Assembly (NCBI RefSeq): GCF_932294415.1
Contig: NC_065537.1
Coordinates: forward strand, 66,602,290 to 66,666,289
From: Quercus robur
Taxonomy: Eukaryota > Streptophyta > Magnoliopsida > Fagales > Fagaceae
Direction: 5' to 3'
DNA: 64,000 nucleotides
Below the pieces are notes generated by a model that saw only the letters and a program-made list of their open reading frames with translations, had not been told where the DNA came from and did not search any database. Positions 36,501 through 48,595 of the stretch are shown piece after piece (positions within the stretch are counted from its first letter, which is position 1; the number at the start of each line of letters is the position of its first letter). The translations under genes and the position numbers were made by a program.

Positions 36501-38318
36501 TTGTATGTTGCGATCATGAAGACAAATAATTGAAAAGGCACTGCCAAGATAAAAGCCTTTAAAAAACAAATGGGTATGACATTTTAGAAGGATTAGGGTT
36601 GGGGATCCCTAAGAACTAAATAAATGAACTGTAATTTCATTTTACATGAGTTTCTTGCTATTCAACTAAAGTACTTCAATCATATACTTACTAGTTCCAT
36701 AATCCCTCTCAAAGGTGACATGGCTAAAATGGAAGCTTTCAACTAGCTAACTTGGGGAGACTCTCATATAGAAGACATCACAGGTTCCATGGGAATCCAA
36801 TATCCACATACCTGGTGCAATAAACACCCAGAAGAGGGCTTCATTGAGGCACATGTTCGGATCACTTGCTATTAGTACTCGATCGATATAAGCAAGCTAA
36901 GGCATATGACAAGATAACTGCGATCTTGTCATTTGCCTATCATTTGGCTTTCACTCATCATCGATCTCCAGCCCCACCAAGATGAATGTTAAGATAACTG
37001 CTTAAAGCGAGGATTGTGGAAAGCTATTTGGTATTCCAAGGTCTCGATTCTTGAATAGATAAAGGTGCAAATTTGGAGGGCTTGCAAGTCTATTCTGCCA
37101 ACCAAACTCGCATTGGCTTCAAGATAACGTGGTCAAAAATGTTTTCTACCATATATGTGGAAGGGACTAAGGAGGATTATTTATTTGCCTGCATTTGGTT
37201 TATTTGTGGTTTCAAAGGGCTGAATGGATCCTTACTGAGCCCACCAATGTGTTCTTGGCGGCAAGGAATATGGTGGACGAGAATAAAGCCCATCGAGCTG
37301 TTGGAACAGGGTGGGACTTTCTAGGAGAGGAGGGATGATTCAATCCTTAGGAAAGAATAATTTCTCCGCATTTCTAGGTTGAGCCCACAGTTATCACTAA
37401 TTATTGAAAAATTGTGCTCTTAGGTAAGATATTATTAAACTTTCAATAATTAAAAGTTAAAAAAATTTATGATTTATGCCATGTCAAATATTTATCACTG
37501 AATTACCATTTTTTTTCCCCTTGAAGCAAATCTTATCATTATAAAATTTAAGATAAAAGAACTCAGAGGGGACCAAGATGAAAAACATTAAAATGTAAGG
37601 AACCAAAAAAAAAAAAAAAAAACCCACAAATTTTAAGGGATCAAACACATAATTTAGTCAAAATTAAATATAAATTCACTTGTTTCATTAAGTCTCAGTT
37701 CTTCCGATTAAACCAATGTTCGTAATAAATCTCATAACTTAATCAAAGTCTTTTGAATGTTGTTGTCGTCATCGTCGTTCCGTCTTTCTATCTTTTTCCC
37801 CCCTTTCAATAAAGAGGAGAGTGGAAATCAAACTCAAAATTTTCTTTTATGAGAGAATTGGAGAATAAAACATAGGGTCTATTTGGTTGGTGGAGTGGAA
37901 ATGTAGGAGGATAGAAAATGAGGAATGGATAGAAAAGTGGGAAGATAAAAGAGATTTCAATTTCCCTAATTTGTGTTTGGTTGGGGTGGAAAAATTGAGG
38001 GATGAAAAAAAAAATTAATAAATTTACTCATATGCCCTGTTAAAAATAATTCCTAGAAAAAAAAAGTGACAAAAAAAGAAAATTATCCAAATTTACTAAA
38101 AAAGAAAAATCATGCCCAAATAATCACGCTGAAAAAAAAAAAAAAAAAAAAAAAAAAAAGCACCCACAACAACCTGTATGCTATATTACACCAAAAAAAG
38201 AAAAGGAAACAAGTCTATCATGCCCAAGAAAGCAAAATAAAAAAGGAAAGCAAATAAATAAATAAAAAGAAAGAAGCAACCAAAAAGTCAATCACACCTA
38301 GGAAAGCAAAAAGAAAAG

Positions 38319-38369
<51 letters not shown>

Positions 38370-39387
38370 AGAAGAAGCTATTAATAGGACCAGTAAAAGG
38401 AGGAAAGGAGGGTAGTTTATTCATTGATTGAAATTATTCTTCCCCCCACTATTTTCTATCTTTTTTCCCCCTTTCGATAAAGAGGAGAGTGGAAATCAAA
38501 CTAAAATTCTTCTTTTATGAGAGAATTGGAGAATAAAACATAAGGACTCTTTGGTTGGAGGAGTGGAAACGTGGGGGATAGAAAATGAGGAATGGATAGA
38601 AAAATGGAAGGATAAAAGATATTTTAATTTCCCTTATTTGTGTTTGATTGGGGGTGGAAAAATGGAAAGATGGAAAAAAAAAGTTTTTTTTATATATAAA
38701 TTTACTCATATGCCCTTGTTAATAATAATGTCCAATTAAAAAAAAAGTGAAAAAAAAAACAATTACCCAAATTTATTAAAAAATAAAAATCATGCCAAAA
38801 AAATCATGTCGAAGAAGAGGAAAACAAAAAAAGAGCACCCACAACAATCTATATGCTATATCACACCCAAAAAAAGAAAAGCAAACAAATCCATCATGCT
38901 CAGGAAAGCAAAATAAAAAAGGAAAGCAAAAAAAAAAAAAAAAAAAAAAAAAAGGAGGAAAGGAGGGTATTTTAGTCATTGATTGCAATTATTTTTCTCC
39001 CCTCTATTTTCTCCCCAAATTAGAGAGATAAAATTTTGTTGGGGTAGGGGAGAAAACACCTAGAGCATTAGATCTTACTCAAATGAACAATCAATTGATA
39101 ATAACAATAAGAAGAACATATAATTTCTAAATGGAATGTTTAAATATCATTGCACCAAATATGCTTGAAGTATTATAGTATTACAATATATAAAGATTCA
39201 AAACAAAAATGAGTTCGAGTTAGTCTAAAACCTGAATGCTTTTAACAGGAGGTTTGTTTATGAGCTTTAGTTCTCTTTCTAACTCCAGTTCTTCTTCTTT
39301 GGATATAATTCGGGTTCCATTCACCTGATAGATACTTGTCAAACCCAAACACAAAACTACAATTAAGATCATTCTTTCAAAATCCAT
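33522..39387 (-). CDS. Neprosin-family (DUF239) secreted protein, right copy
   Basis: Seven minus-strand exons: 39232-39387, 36279-36365, 35316-35513, 34711-34875, 34369-34422, 34033-34179, 33522-33890. All are in phase with GT/AG borders, giving 391 aa from the first ATG (MDFERM...) or 386 from the second (39,372), which matches the left gene's start. It has a signal peptide (MILIVVLCLGLTSIYQVNG), activation peptide (AFDHPLLKDHKIQ) and neprosin domain (TGCFNIACPGFVQ, VGWGGFA, GSGIFPDDNYGHTS). It differs from the left protein at roughly 50 residues, about 13%, clustered in exons 4, 5 and 7. Exon 5 is one codon shorter. The presumed catalytic Glu positions are again occupied by other residues (SITTGW, GWGGFA). 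No break was seen. It converges tail-to-tail with the left gene across a 21.6-kb gap. Confidence 0.9.
37800..39060. repeat. Tandem duplication in intron 1 of the right gene
   Basis: Two units of about 650 bp (37,800-38,455 and 38,461-39,060) share aaagaggagagtggaaatca, gagagaattggagaataaaa, tttggttgg and long A-runs. The left arm has one unit (7,190-6,540 reversed). The A-runs at 38,131-38,158 and 38,318-38,355 are assembly-prone. Confidence 0.8.
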
Positions 39388-39440
39388 TGCCTTACTGATT
39401 GGATGTAAGTATATATATTGGGTTAGTATTCTTGGAGGCT

Positions 39441-39450
39441 ATTTATATAG
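39441..39450 (-). promoter_or_regulatory. TATA box of the right neprosin-like gene
   Basis: Minus-strand CTATATAAAT at the same distance from the ATG as in the left arm. Confidence 0.65.
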
Positions 39451-39696
39451 GAGTGATGGTGAGTTGAAGATAAGTATAATTAAGGTCTCATTATGGAAAG
39501 CAATTAAGTTTGTTTTATTTATTTATTTATTAATTTATTATTATTATTATTATTATTATTATAAATAGTTGGGAGACGGGCGAATTTGAATTTTAGATGT
39601 CTCTAGTGAAAACATAAGGAGAAAAAGATGGATTAATCTTTTCTTTCCTTTTTTCTTTATCTTCACATTACCATCTTCATTGGAAATGCCAACCAA

Positions 39697-39822
39697 TTTT
39701 TATTCTTATTTTGTAAGATCTTGTTATGGAAAGACAATGGCACTCTTGATACCAGCCAAATTTTATTCTTATTTTGTAAGATCTTGTTATGGAAAGACAA
39801 TGGCACTCTTGATACCAGCCAA
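39697..39822. repeat. 63-bp perfect tandem duplication upstream of the right gene
   Basis: The unit containing tcttattttgtaagatcttg and ggcactcttgataccagcc occurs twice in a row with 63-bp period. The left arm has it once (about 5,690-5,750). Confidence 0.9.
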
Positions 39823-39847
39823 GCATGTTAAATAGTGTTAATATTTA

Positions 39848-40193
39848 CATGTTGCACTCTGATATTTTTGAATATACGTTTTGCACCCTAAATAATAACA
39901 TTTGTTACACTTTGCATCCCAACGTTAAGTTTGCTGTTAACTTGGATGAAAATTCAAAATTAAGGGTGCAAAGTGTAATTTATCTTTTGTTTTTAAAGAA
40001 TTGAAAAGAGGGGGCAACTAGGTCTTTACACATTGTGCCATATTTACCCATCCAGGTTAATAGCAAACTTGATGCTAGGGTGCAAAATGTTACAATGATC
40101 ATAGTTTTGGGGTACAAAATATGCATTCAAAAATTTTATGGTGCAAAATGTAATCGGAGATATAGTTTTGAGTTGTAAAGTGTAATTTATCTT
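39848..40193. mobile_element. MITE/MULE-like insertion, right arm
   Basis: Counterpart of 5,285-5,662 in inverted orientation, with a flanking taatattta-like repeat. Confidence 0.6.
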
Positions 40194-40409
40194 TATATTT
40201 ATGACATTGATAAAGAAATGGATTGGTTGATTTACTATTTGCAACTATCTACAATACCCTCATTTTTTTTTTTTTTTAAATAACTCTATAGTTGAAGGAG
40301 AGAAAATTTGAATCTTGAACACATATCCATTGGAAACGCATGAGGAAAAGATGGATTGATCTTTTATTATTATTATCTTCATCTTATCATCTTTATTGGA
40401 AACACCAAC

Positions 40410-41422
40410 TATTGGGTTAAAATAGATTGACCCAGGTTAATAAGTTAATTAATTAGGTCAAATTACATGCAAATCATAAAGCCACTAACAAATCACCAAA
40501 TAAACTAAATATAGCGGAAAATAAATTAACACGGTGATTTGTTGACAAATTGGGAAAACATCTTGCAAGGCAAAAACCCCACCGGATGAATTTAAGGTCA
40601 CTATTCCTAAGAATCCACTAATCAATAACCAAGCAATTACAAGTATGAGGAATTTTACCACTATCCTGGCCTATTTGCAAAATAATAACCTATAGTTGAA
40701 CCTTTGCTCCAATACCTAATTAGACTTGATCTTGTAGCAGTCTTCTTTCTTTTATTGCACAAATTTCCAATCTATGACTAACTCCTTTGCACAGATCTCA
40801 GTACATGACTAACTCTAGCAACTTGATTGATTGTTATTGGTTGTAAAGTTCTTCATTTCATAAACGATGAAAATAAGGAAGCACTTGGTTACAAAACCCT
40901 AAGGTGCACAAACGCAGTAACTTCTCACAAAGTATATAAGTTCTAAGTCTATGTTTCCGTACTTGATGACTTTTAAAATAAGCCTTATATATGACTAGGG
41001 TTGTAAGAAGAGAAACTCTAATCATTCAAGTTATCTGGGCCGATTTTTAGATCTGAAATTTCTAAAATCGTAGTTCTCGATAGATTTAGCATATGTCAAG
41101 CTTCTCCATTACTCTCCAGTAGCAGGATCTGTCGCGCTTGTGTCGAGACTTAATGAAACAGTCATTTTTCACTTGTTTCTTGTATCAACCTTCATGTTTT
41201 TAATGATTCCACTTGATATGTTTGAATAACATTATCCTTGTTACATTTATCCCAACTTAGATCTACCCAATTACAAGTGTGTTTTGTCAAAGGATTAACT
41301 AATTACATAGAAAATATGAACCTAACAACAATAGCAGTGCTCCTCCCCAATAAAGTTCAAGCTTGATGGGACAATACTCTTCCAAAATGAATATCAGATC
41401 ATCACATTAAAATTCTGTAACA
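40410..41422 (+). mobile_element. Solo LTR, right arm
   Basis: Same insertion as 4,072-5,076, flanked by ccaac and its diverged partner (40,405-40,409; 41,423-41,427). About 1,013 bp, no internal coding region. Confidence 0.75.
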
Positions 41423-41991
41423 CTAGCCAATTTTTATTTTTTAATTTATTTTATAAGGTCTCGTTATGGAAAGCCAACAACGCTGAGCATGTTAAATATT
41501 TTTAATATTTATCAAATGAAAAAGAAAAGGATGGATTGATTAACTATTTGCAACTATCTACAATGCCCTCATTTTTTTTTATAACTCAATAATTAGAGGA
41601 AAGAGAATTTGAATCTTGAACACATCTTCGTTGGAAGTGCCAATAGGAAAAGTTGGATTGATCTTTTATTTTATTTTATCTTCACATTTTCATCTATATT
41701 GGAAACTCCAACCAGGTTTATTTATTTATTGAGTTCGAATTGGTGAGGATGAGGTGTAAAAGTAAAACTCATGTTTTACACCATTTAATAAAAAATTAAC
41801 ACAATAGCTTTTCACTTAAAATTCAATAGATTCTATCACACATAATAACATCTCAATAAACTCACAATTAAAACTGGATTTTCAAATGGATAATAAAATT
41901 CAATAAGTGTGGTTGTGCCTATTCTTTAATATGTAACATGATGATATGGCATGTTGGAATTTGAGGGATAAAACTTGAGTTTTACAACATA

Positions 41992-42560
41992 TCTATTCTA
42001 TATATTACTAAAAGCTGAAGCGTAGCGTTTAATGCTGTTGTTCTTACATTGTGCCACATCAGCTACCACTTCATTTTCTTAAAAAAAAAAAAAAATTTAC
42101 CTTCAATTTTTAAATAGTTTTTACAATTTACAGCCCTATAAATCCCAGTCCTATAAATGCAGCTCACTAATTATTTATTTACTCCCACTATCACCCTATA
42201 ATAAATTTGTATAATTAATCTAGCCCACCTCTTATTTATTTAGTTCCACTATCAAGCCCAACCCAAAGCCTTTTCGGTTCAGCTTAAAGGAAAATGAAAT
42301 TAAAAATATCAAACGTTCAAGCTGGTTTGGAAGAAAGGAAAAAAAAAAAAAAAAAGAAGCGTTTAGGGTTTTAAAGGGAGGAAAAAAACGTGAGCAGAGA
42401 AAGAGTTTGAAATATGTAATGTAGAGGGAAGCTTAAAGGGAGGGAAAAAAAATGTTGAAGTTCAAGCTGGTTTGGAAGAAAGTAAAAAAAAAGAAAAAAA
42501 AGAAAAAAGGAAGTGTTTAGGGTTTTAAAGGGAGGAAAAAAACGTGAGCAGAGAGAGAGT
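41992..42560 (+). mobile_element. Helitron 5' end without matching 3' end
   Basis: TCTATTCTATATATT then actaaaagctgaagcgtagc resembles the 5' end of the Helitron at 48,577 (actaaaagctgaagcatagc). It follows host A. A 145-bp tandem repeat (units from 42,315 and 42,460: gttcaagctggtttggaaga, gggttttaaagggaggaaaa) lies inside. I found no hairpin plus CTAG end downstream before 43.9 kb. Confidence 0.55.
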
Positions 42561-43560
42561 TTAGAAACAAGAGGGAAAGGAAATGACTTGATACGTATTG
42601 CATTTTTATTTTTATTTTTAATTATTATAATGAAAATCAAGGAGATTCTATCTCATGTGCATTGTGAAGTGAAATCACCACTACTATATGTATATCTCCC
42701 AAACCATAAGGTCCATAACTTAATCAATGGATTAATATTAAAAGCTAGATTGGCTTAGTTTGCTCTTGTTAATGCAGTTGATGATGCAATTTGCAAATCA
42801 AATGAAGACCAAGCAAGGAGGCTAACGCTATATTTGGTTTAGTAATTTTTATTACTCAATTCTTAATTTCCATCATTCATTACTCAAAATTTGGTATGGT
42901 TTATTGGGTTTGCTATCTCTCTTGTTGGGTCACAGTGATAATGATGGATGACGAACTGGGCTTGTAAAATGGATCACGTTGGGTTTGTAATGGTATCATA
43001 AAATGAGTTGTTAAAATAAATAAAGTGACTTGAACTTGCCTCTCAAACTAATTAAAAATCATTCATAAAACCGATAGATCTAAATTAAAGATTGAATATA
43101 AACTTCAAATACATGACAAATACTGAAATACTCATGTATGTAAGTAATAATGGAATCTATTTCAAAACTATTTTTGTATTAGCTAGTCAAAGATTTAACT
43201 TAAAAAGTACCTTCTCAAAAAACCCAAAAAAAAAAAAAAAAAAAATCAAAAGTAATATTAGGAAATCCGTTTATGATTTTACTTCATCCTTTTCAAAATT
43301 CAGAAGAAGGTATTAGTATTGAAATACTAGGAAACAAAATCTATTATTCAAAGTTATTGTACCCCTGAATAATAACAAAAGAAAAGAAGTGAATCAATTA
43401 TAAGAAATGTCAATTTTTAAATAAATAAACATAATTACAAAGGAAAAAATATTTGAATTAAATCTCAACCCTTCATTTAATCTAAAGACTCAAAACTTTG
43501 ACACCTCACCAAATAGGAAAAGACTGTTTCACCCTTAAAATTTTTCAAAGCCCGCCTACT
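42561..43560. other. Unassigned AT-rich stretch
   Basis: No gene or element end recognised; an A-run occurs at 43,227-43,245. Confidence 0.4.
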
Positions 43561-43646
43561 GTTTCTTACCATTTGAAACCAAACACTCACACTCTCCAAG
43601 TGTGAAGCTGTCTCAACTCTCAAGGAGCGAAGGTCTCTCTGAAGCA

Positions 43647-43748
43647 ATGCAGCCACTGGCCAGATCGGTGGTTCCGACGTCAGAAAATCCCATTTGGCAC
43701 AGTCACCGCGGGTCCATCTTTGCTTCCGACATCAAACGACTCAAGGAG
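43647..43748 (+). CDS. Possible first coding exon of an unrecognised gene
   Basis: A CT-rich leader (43,600-43,645) precedes an ATG. The 34 codons include PLARSVVPTSENPIWHSHRG and SIFASDIKRLKE, and end at a strong donor (gag|gtgagt). Base composition is much less AT-rich than its surroundings, as in a real exon. I could not identify the family or find a convincing second exon in the next 4.8 kb, so it may be an orphan or captured fragment. Confidence 0.45.
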
Positions 43749-46700
43749 GTGAGTTCTCTCTTTTGTATACATTGAATCAAAATAAAAATTATTTTTTGGG
43801 TAAGAGGAGAGTTGGGTCAGGGGTCAAGATAGCTGGGGTTTGATTTTAGTTCTACTAGTGATATATATATATATATATATTTCACCATTGAATCATTATT
43901 TAGTTTTGTTTTGAGGAATATTTTTGGGTAGTTTTTTTTTTTTTTGCTGCAACTTTAATTTTGCACATTTTCAAATGGATATGTCGAATATGGTCAAGCA
44001 AAATTAAAGAAATAGATGATCATCATGACACAGAGTACATTTTCTATTTTAATAAAATTATTATTTCCTTAAAAAAAAAAAAACCAAATATACACTCAAT
44101 GAAATGAAATTCATGCTTTCAGCAGGGTTAGTTAAATGGTAAAAGCAATAAATGCATGTTTTTGGAACAAACATAATTGTCCTGCTCAAGAATATGAAAA
44201 ATTATTGTCTACTCCTGAGAGTACCATAAATATGTACTCTCTCTACCATTCATGTGAGAGAGAGGAGTACATATTTATGGTACTCTCCGAGAGTACCTAA
44301 TAATTTTTCCAAGTATATTGATTTCTATTCTTCTTAAGTTACTGGTTCTATTATTTCTCTCACTTCAATACCCTTACCTGAAAAAGCTATCCTTCTTGCA
44401 GCTTGAGCTTGGGATCTTACTAGACAGAAGGGTTTTGCCCTTTGTTCATCCAGTTTTCTTTTTTATTATACTTTACTCAAAGCTTCCCCATAAGGTATTG
44501 GATATTCAATGTAGCTTCATTAGCTTTCATTATTTTTTATTTACTCCCATCATCCCTAAATACATCAAATGTTTGAAATGCCACAATTGTTAAAGAAAAG
44601 GTAAGTATGGCGATCTTCCCAAAAATTACATTTAACTTTAAATTAGAGGTCACATGACTCTTGATAAATATCCTGTTTGTTCTTTTGTACAACATGTGTG
44701 TAGTTTTGGAAATTCGAAATTTTCATATATTCTGGAATAACCCAAAGGGAAAAATGTTAGCATTTATTTTGGGATGGAGGGAATATCTTTTTACTTCTTA
44801 AGAAGACATATGTAACACCACTTCAGTTGTTGATGCAGGAGCTTTGTTTTATTATTAGTTCGGTTCCAATCTTCAACTTATCTGCGGCAATTGCAGCTAC
44901 TAGAATGTATGTTGTAGATGTTTAATATGCATCATTATCTGAAGTAATATGTTGGAAATTTCTATGGATTGTGGTAATATTTTTTGAACAGTTGTTTGAC
45001 TCCACTGAAGTTATTACCTATTGTTTAAGAAATAACATGACACTTTAAGCTAAAGGAAATCAATGGATAAGATCATCAAGGCTTTTGAAACTCTAAAGCT
45101 TGGTTTGCTTTACCTTTACCATTATGTGTCTTATGGACCATTTGGTAAGAGCAAAACAGTATAACTTTTGATGGTGCTGAGGCATCCAATTCATGTTATC
45201 AAGCAATCCTTGTTAAGATGTCTATTTTGAGTAAATGGTTGTTTTAGGCAACAACCATTTGAGTGTGTGAATTACCATTGTGTGAAAAGTCTTATATTAA
45301 ATATATTCTCTCGTTTGATAGAAATTATTTTTGATTATATAGAAATAGAGATAAATTCAATGCCCTTCAGTTTACTGGAACTATTGCTAAAAAGCTAAGG
45401 TCGGATGAAGCAAGAGTTTGAGCCTTCTTCCTTACTTAAGTGTCCAACCTTCATTTATCTGCTAGGAGTCGTCCACTTTAAGAAAATTTGTGAGTGATAA
45501 AACAGGATTCTAAGACTGGTGATTCTTCTGTATCTTCTTTGTCTTTCCTTTCTTATCTACCCATCCTCTATCTTTGCTATTTCTTTCTCATTTTAATGGC
45601 TGGTTGGAGTTTGGAAAACTTCTCTGTCCGGTATCTTGTATGTTACTTTTGCTGTGATTTGTTGGTGATGGGCCAATTGTATGAATAATTTCTCCATTTC
45701 TCTCTTTCTGAGTCTGTCTTCTATGTAGTCTTTTGCTGCCTGTCATTTGCAGATTTTCTGCATACTAGTTCTGGTCAAGCCCCAACCCATCTTTATTTTC
45801 CTCTCCTATTGATTGACAGCTATGTTGATTTTTTGAACTTACATGTGATAAACCTAGCCTTTGATTTCCATGTTTCTTATGGCTGATTTTTCATTTTTAT
45901 TTCCCTCATTTGTGTTGAGATTAGATCAAGTTTCGTGTAAAAATTGTTTGCGATTGAATTAATTTTGCAAGTTTTAGTCACCTGAAATCTGATTGAGTTC
46001 CTCCATGTCCTGTTCGGGAATGTCAGCCTGCTAAATTAAATGCTAGGACCTGATTTAGTTACTTTTAGCTGTCTAAAGTTACCTAGAATCAATTCAGTAG
46101 TCATAGGGCTGCATTATTAGAATCAATATCATATTATGGGGTTTTATGAATGGTAATTCCATCGCAACGATTATACAGTTGTTTCCTTTTTGTACAACAT
46201 TATTTATTTATTTTTTAAATTTAGTTTTATTTATTATTGTTAATCTTTAGGCTTCTTTGTGTCCATTGTACATGAAGTTGTCTTTGTCCATTGTACATGA
46301 AGTTGTCTTTCTTTAATAAAAGTATTTTTACCTACCCAAAAAAAAATAAAGAACAATGGGTATCTTTTAAATTTTGTACTATGATAAAAGTAGGTGGAAC
46401 GCTATAACATGTTAACAGTTGAGAGATGCTTTGACTTTGGCCTAAATATATATTGGTCTGAACCATTCAATTGGTTATTCTAAACAAGATTGCAGGATTG
46501 AAATCATATTTGCCTGAGGTAGTTTGCCTCATATTCTGTTAGTGCCACTTTGTAAGAGACATTGTTTGGAATTTCATTTAATTTTTGTAATATTACAATA
46601 ACAATGGAATTGGATTGCTGAAAGGATTAAAACAGTAATATATTTTAATGGCTGAGTGTGACAAGTTCATGCTTACCCAGAAAAAGAAAATTTTAGTGGG

Positions 46701-48576
46701 TTCATAAATGCATACATGCCCTCTCTTGAAATGTGTAAGAAATGCATATAAATGTAATTACCTCTAGACTATATAATGCTTCACATTGATGATAAGATAT
46801 CTGTGTTTGTGTGTGTCTGTACAAAAACATAATTGTATTCTTACAATTCTCATCTTGTTTTAATAGCTTTCAAGTCTCAAATTTAATCATTTTATCTCTT
46901 GTTGTATGGTTTGCTTTTGTAATCCTTTCTGAGCTTTCATTATGATACTATTCTTTCTCTTCTCTGAATTTGGAATGCCCTATTGTTTTTCATCCTCCCT
47001 TTATTTGCCTTTTCTCCCTAATTAGGAAAATTTAAAATATTGATGAGTATGTCATGTGAGAAGGCACTAATTTTTCTTTTATACTTATCTTTTGTAGTCA
47101 ACTTGGCATATGGATATTGGCTAAAGGGGAATTTTTTAGCAACTTTAAACTGTTTGATATGTGCCCTATTTACTATTAATTCAGATTATGCAGTTCTAAT
47201 TGTACTAAATGTCAGTAGCTCTTACATGCTTAGCTCAGTTATACTTAACAAAATTTTGCGCATTGAGGTTTATAGTTAGATTAAATGCAAGCCATTCTGA
47301 AATTCATTGCCTATTTCAGCATGCTTTCTGTGTTCTACATTTCATAATTGAAAAAATATACATATCCTATTGCTGCATTTCATGAACTTTGGAGGACAAT
47401 GCCATCATCATACCACTTTGCAAAATAAATTAGGTTATTGTTTGTCTCTTTGGCAATGTCTTGGCATACACTAAGAAATAATGAAGTTATAATATACCTT
47501 GTCAAATAGTTGAATAAAGCTCAAGTGATCTCCTGTAATTTTCAAAATCTACCCAAGGTGAGTGAAGAAATCAAAGAGTGATTGTTGACTGGAAGTTATG
47601 CCTCTTATGTTTTACAAAGGTTGGAGTTATGGCAGGCTAAAGGGCTAGTTATCATTTCCTATTTTTTGATAAGTAAATGGCTAAAGAGGCCTTTATGGAA
47701 GAGTAAATATGTTTTTGCACTGAAAGGGGGAGAAAGGGGGGTGGGGGGGGGGGGGGGTGTTAAGGGGTTTTATATACTTGTGCTCCTAAAGTACCTCTCA
47801 CACCTTCATTTTGACAAATGACTAGTCTTGGAGGAGCATACAACAATGTATTTATATTCTTTAAAGTGCTCTGTCTGTTTTGCCCACCAGCTCCCTCCCC
47901 TCTGTTTACCTATAAAAAAAAAGGTTCTTTCCGTTTAGCCAATATGCGCTAGCTAAATTTTAGCGCTCTCTTCCCTTTTTAAAAAGGGGTGTGTACCTTG
48001 ATGTGTAGCACATGCAACCTTTGAATTAGTCTTCAACCTTAGTTTAAAATTTAAACTTTGGTTGAAATTTGAAATTTCAGTTAATTGATGAAATTTCTGA
48101 AGTTCAGCAAAGATTGTTGTTCACAATTCTTTAGGTAGGTGCAGTTTGTCATCTCTGCCGCTATTTTATACATTAGGTGAATATTTGATTTGTAAATAAG
48201 CTCTAGGAAATGCTTTTGTACAATAGTAAGTGTGAATCAACGTAATACTGTTATTTGCTACAAAATATCTATTTTTTCATATTAAAATTCATGCATATTG
48301 TGTCCAATAAGCTTTGTCTCAAATGACATCTCCCACCACATCGAATAGGTTGAGGGTGATGTTGTGGGTTCAAAACTCACTGGGTGTGTGTATAGCTTAC
48401 TAATAAAAAAAATATATGAATGTTGTGGAAGGTTTTTCTATATTTATTTTCTTGTTTTCTATCCATCTCTTTATTTTTTTATGATCTGGCTTATTTAATT
48501 GAACATTAACTAAGCAATTATATATATAGTAGTGGAGCCAGGATTTCAGTTCCAAGGGTAAGATTAAAATACAACA
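43749..48576. other. Long noncoding or intron-like stretch
   Basis: T-rich on the plus strand like a plant intron, with no exon I can defend. It holds an AT microsatellite (43,860-43,880), a foldback MITE (44,196-44,309), a 25-bp tandem repeat tgtccattgtacatgaagtt (46,260-46,312) ending in an A-rich tail (a possible retroposon end near 46,350), and a G-run (47,728-47,757). Confidence 0.4.
44196..44309. mobile_element. Foldback MITE with 9-bp target duplication
   Basis: A 114-bp near-perfect hairpin (gagagtaccataaatatgta against its complement) with ends gaaaaattatt/aataatttttc. It is flanked by caagaatat and caagtatat (44,187-44,195; 44,310-44,318). Duplication size suggests Mutator-type mobilisation. 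Confidence 0.8.
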
Positions 48577-48595
48577 TCTATATCTATCTATATAT

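Larger units (their letters stand above)
26425..41991 (-). repeat. Right arm of the large inverted duplication
   Basis: Reverse complement of 3,503-14,840, containing the second neprosin-like gene. It is longer by a 4.3-kb block at 27,333-31,640 absent from the left arm, a SINE, a tandem duplication in intron 1 and a 63-bp promoter duplication. It ends exactly where a Helitron 5' terminus begins (41,992). Confidence 0.92.

Noticed and set aside
38066-39031. Lys/Phe-rich ORFs
   Set aside because: Products of poly(A)/poly(T) runs in the tandem intron repeat.
43840-43856. Possible 3' end of the orphan Helitron (tctactagtg)
   Set aside because: No hairpin precedes the CTAG and the flanks do not continue the palindrome arm.
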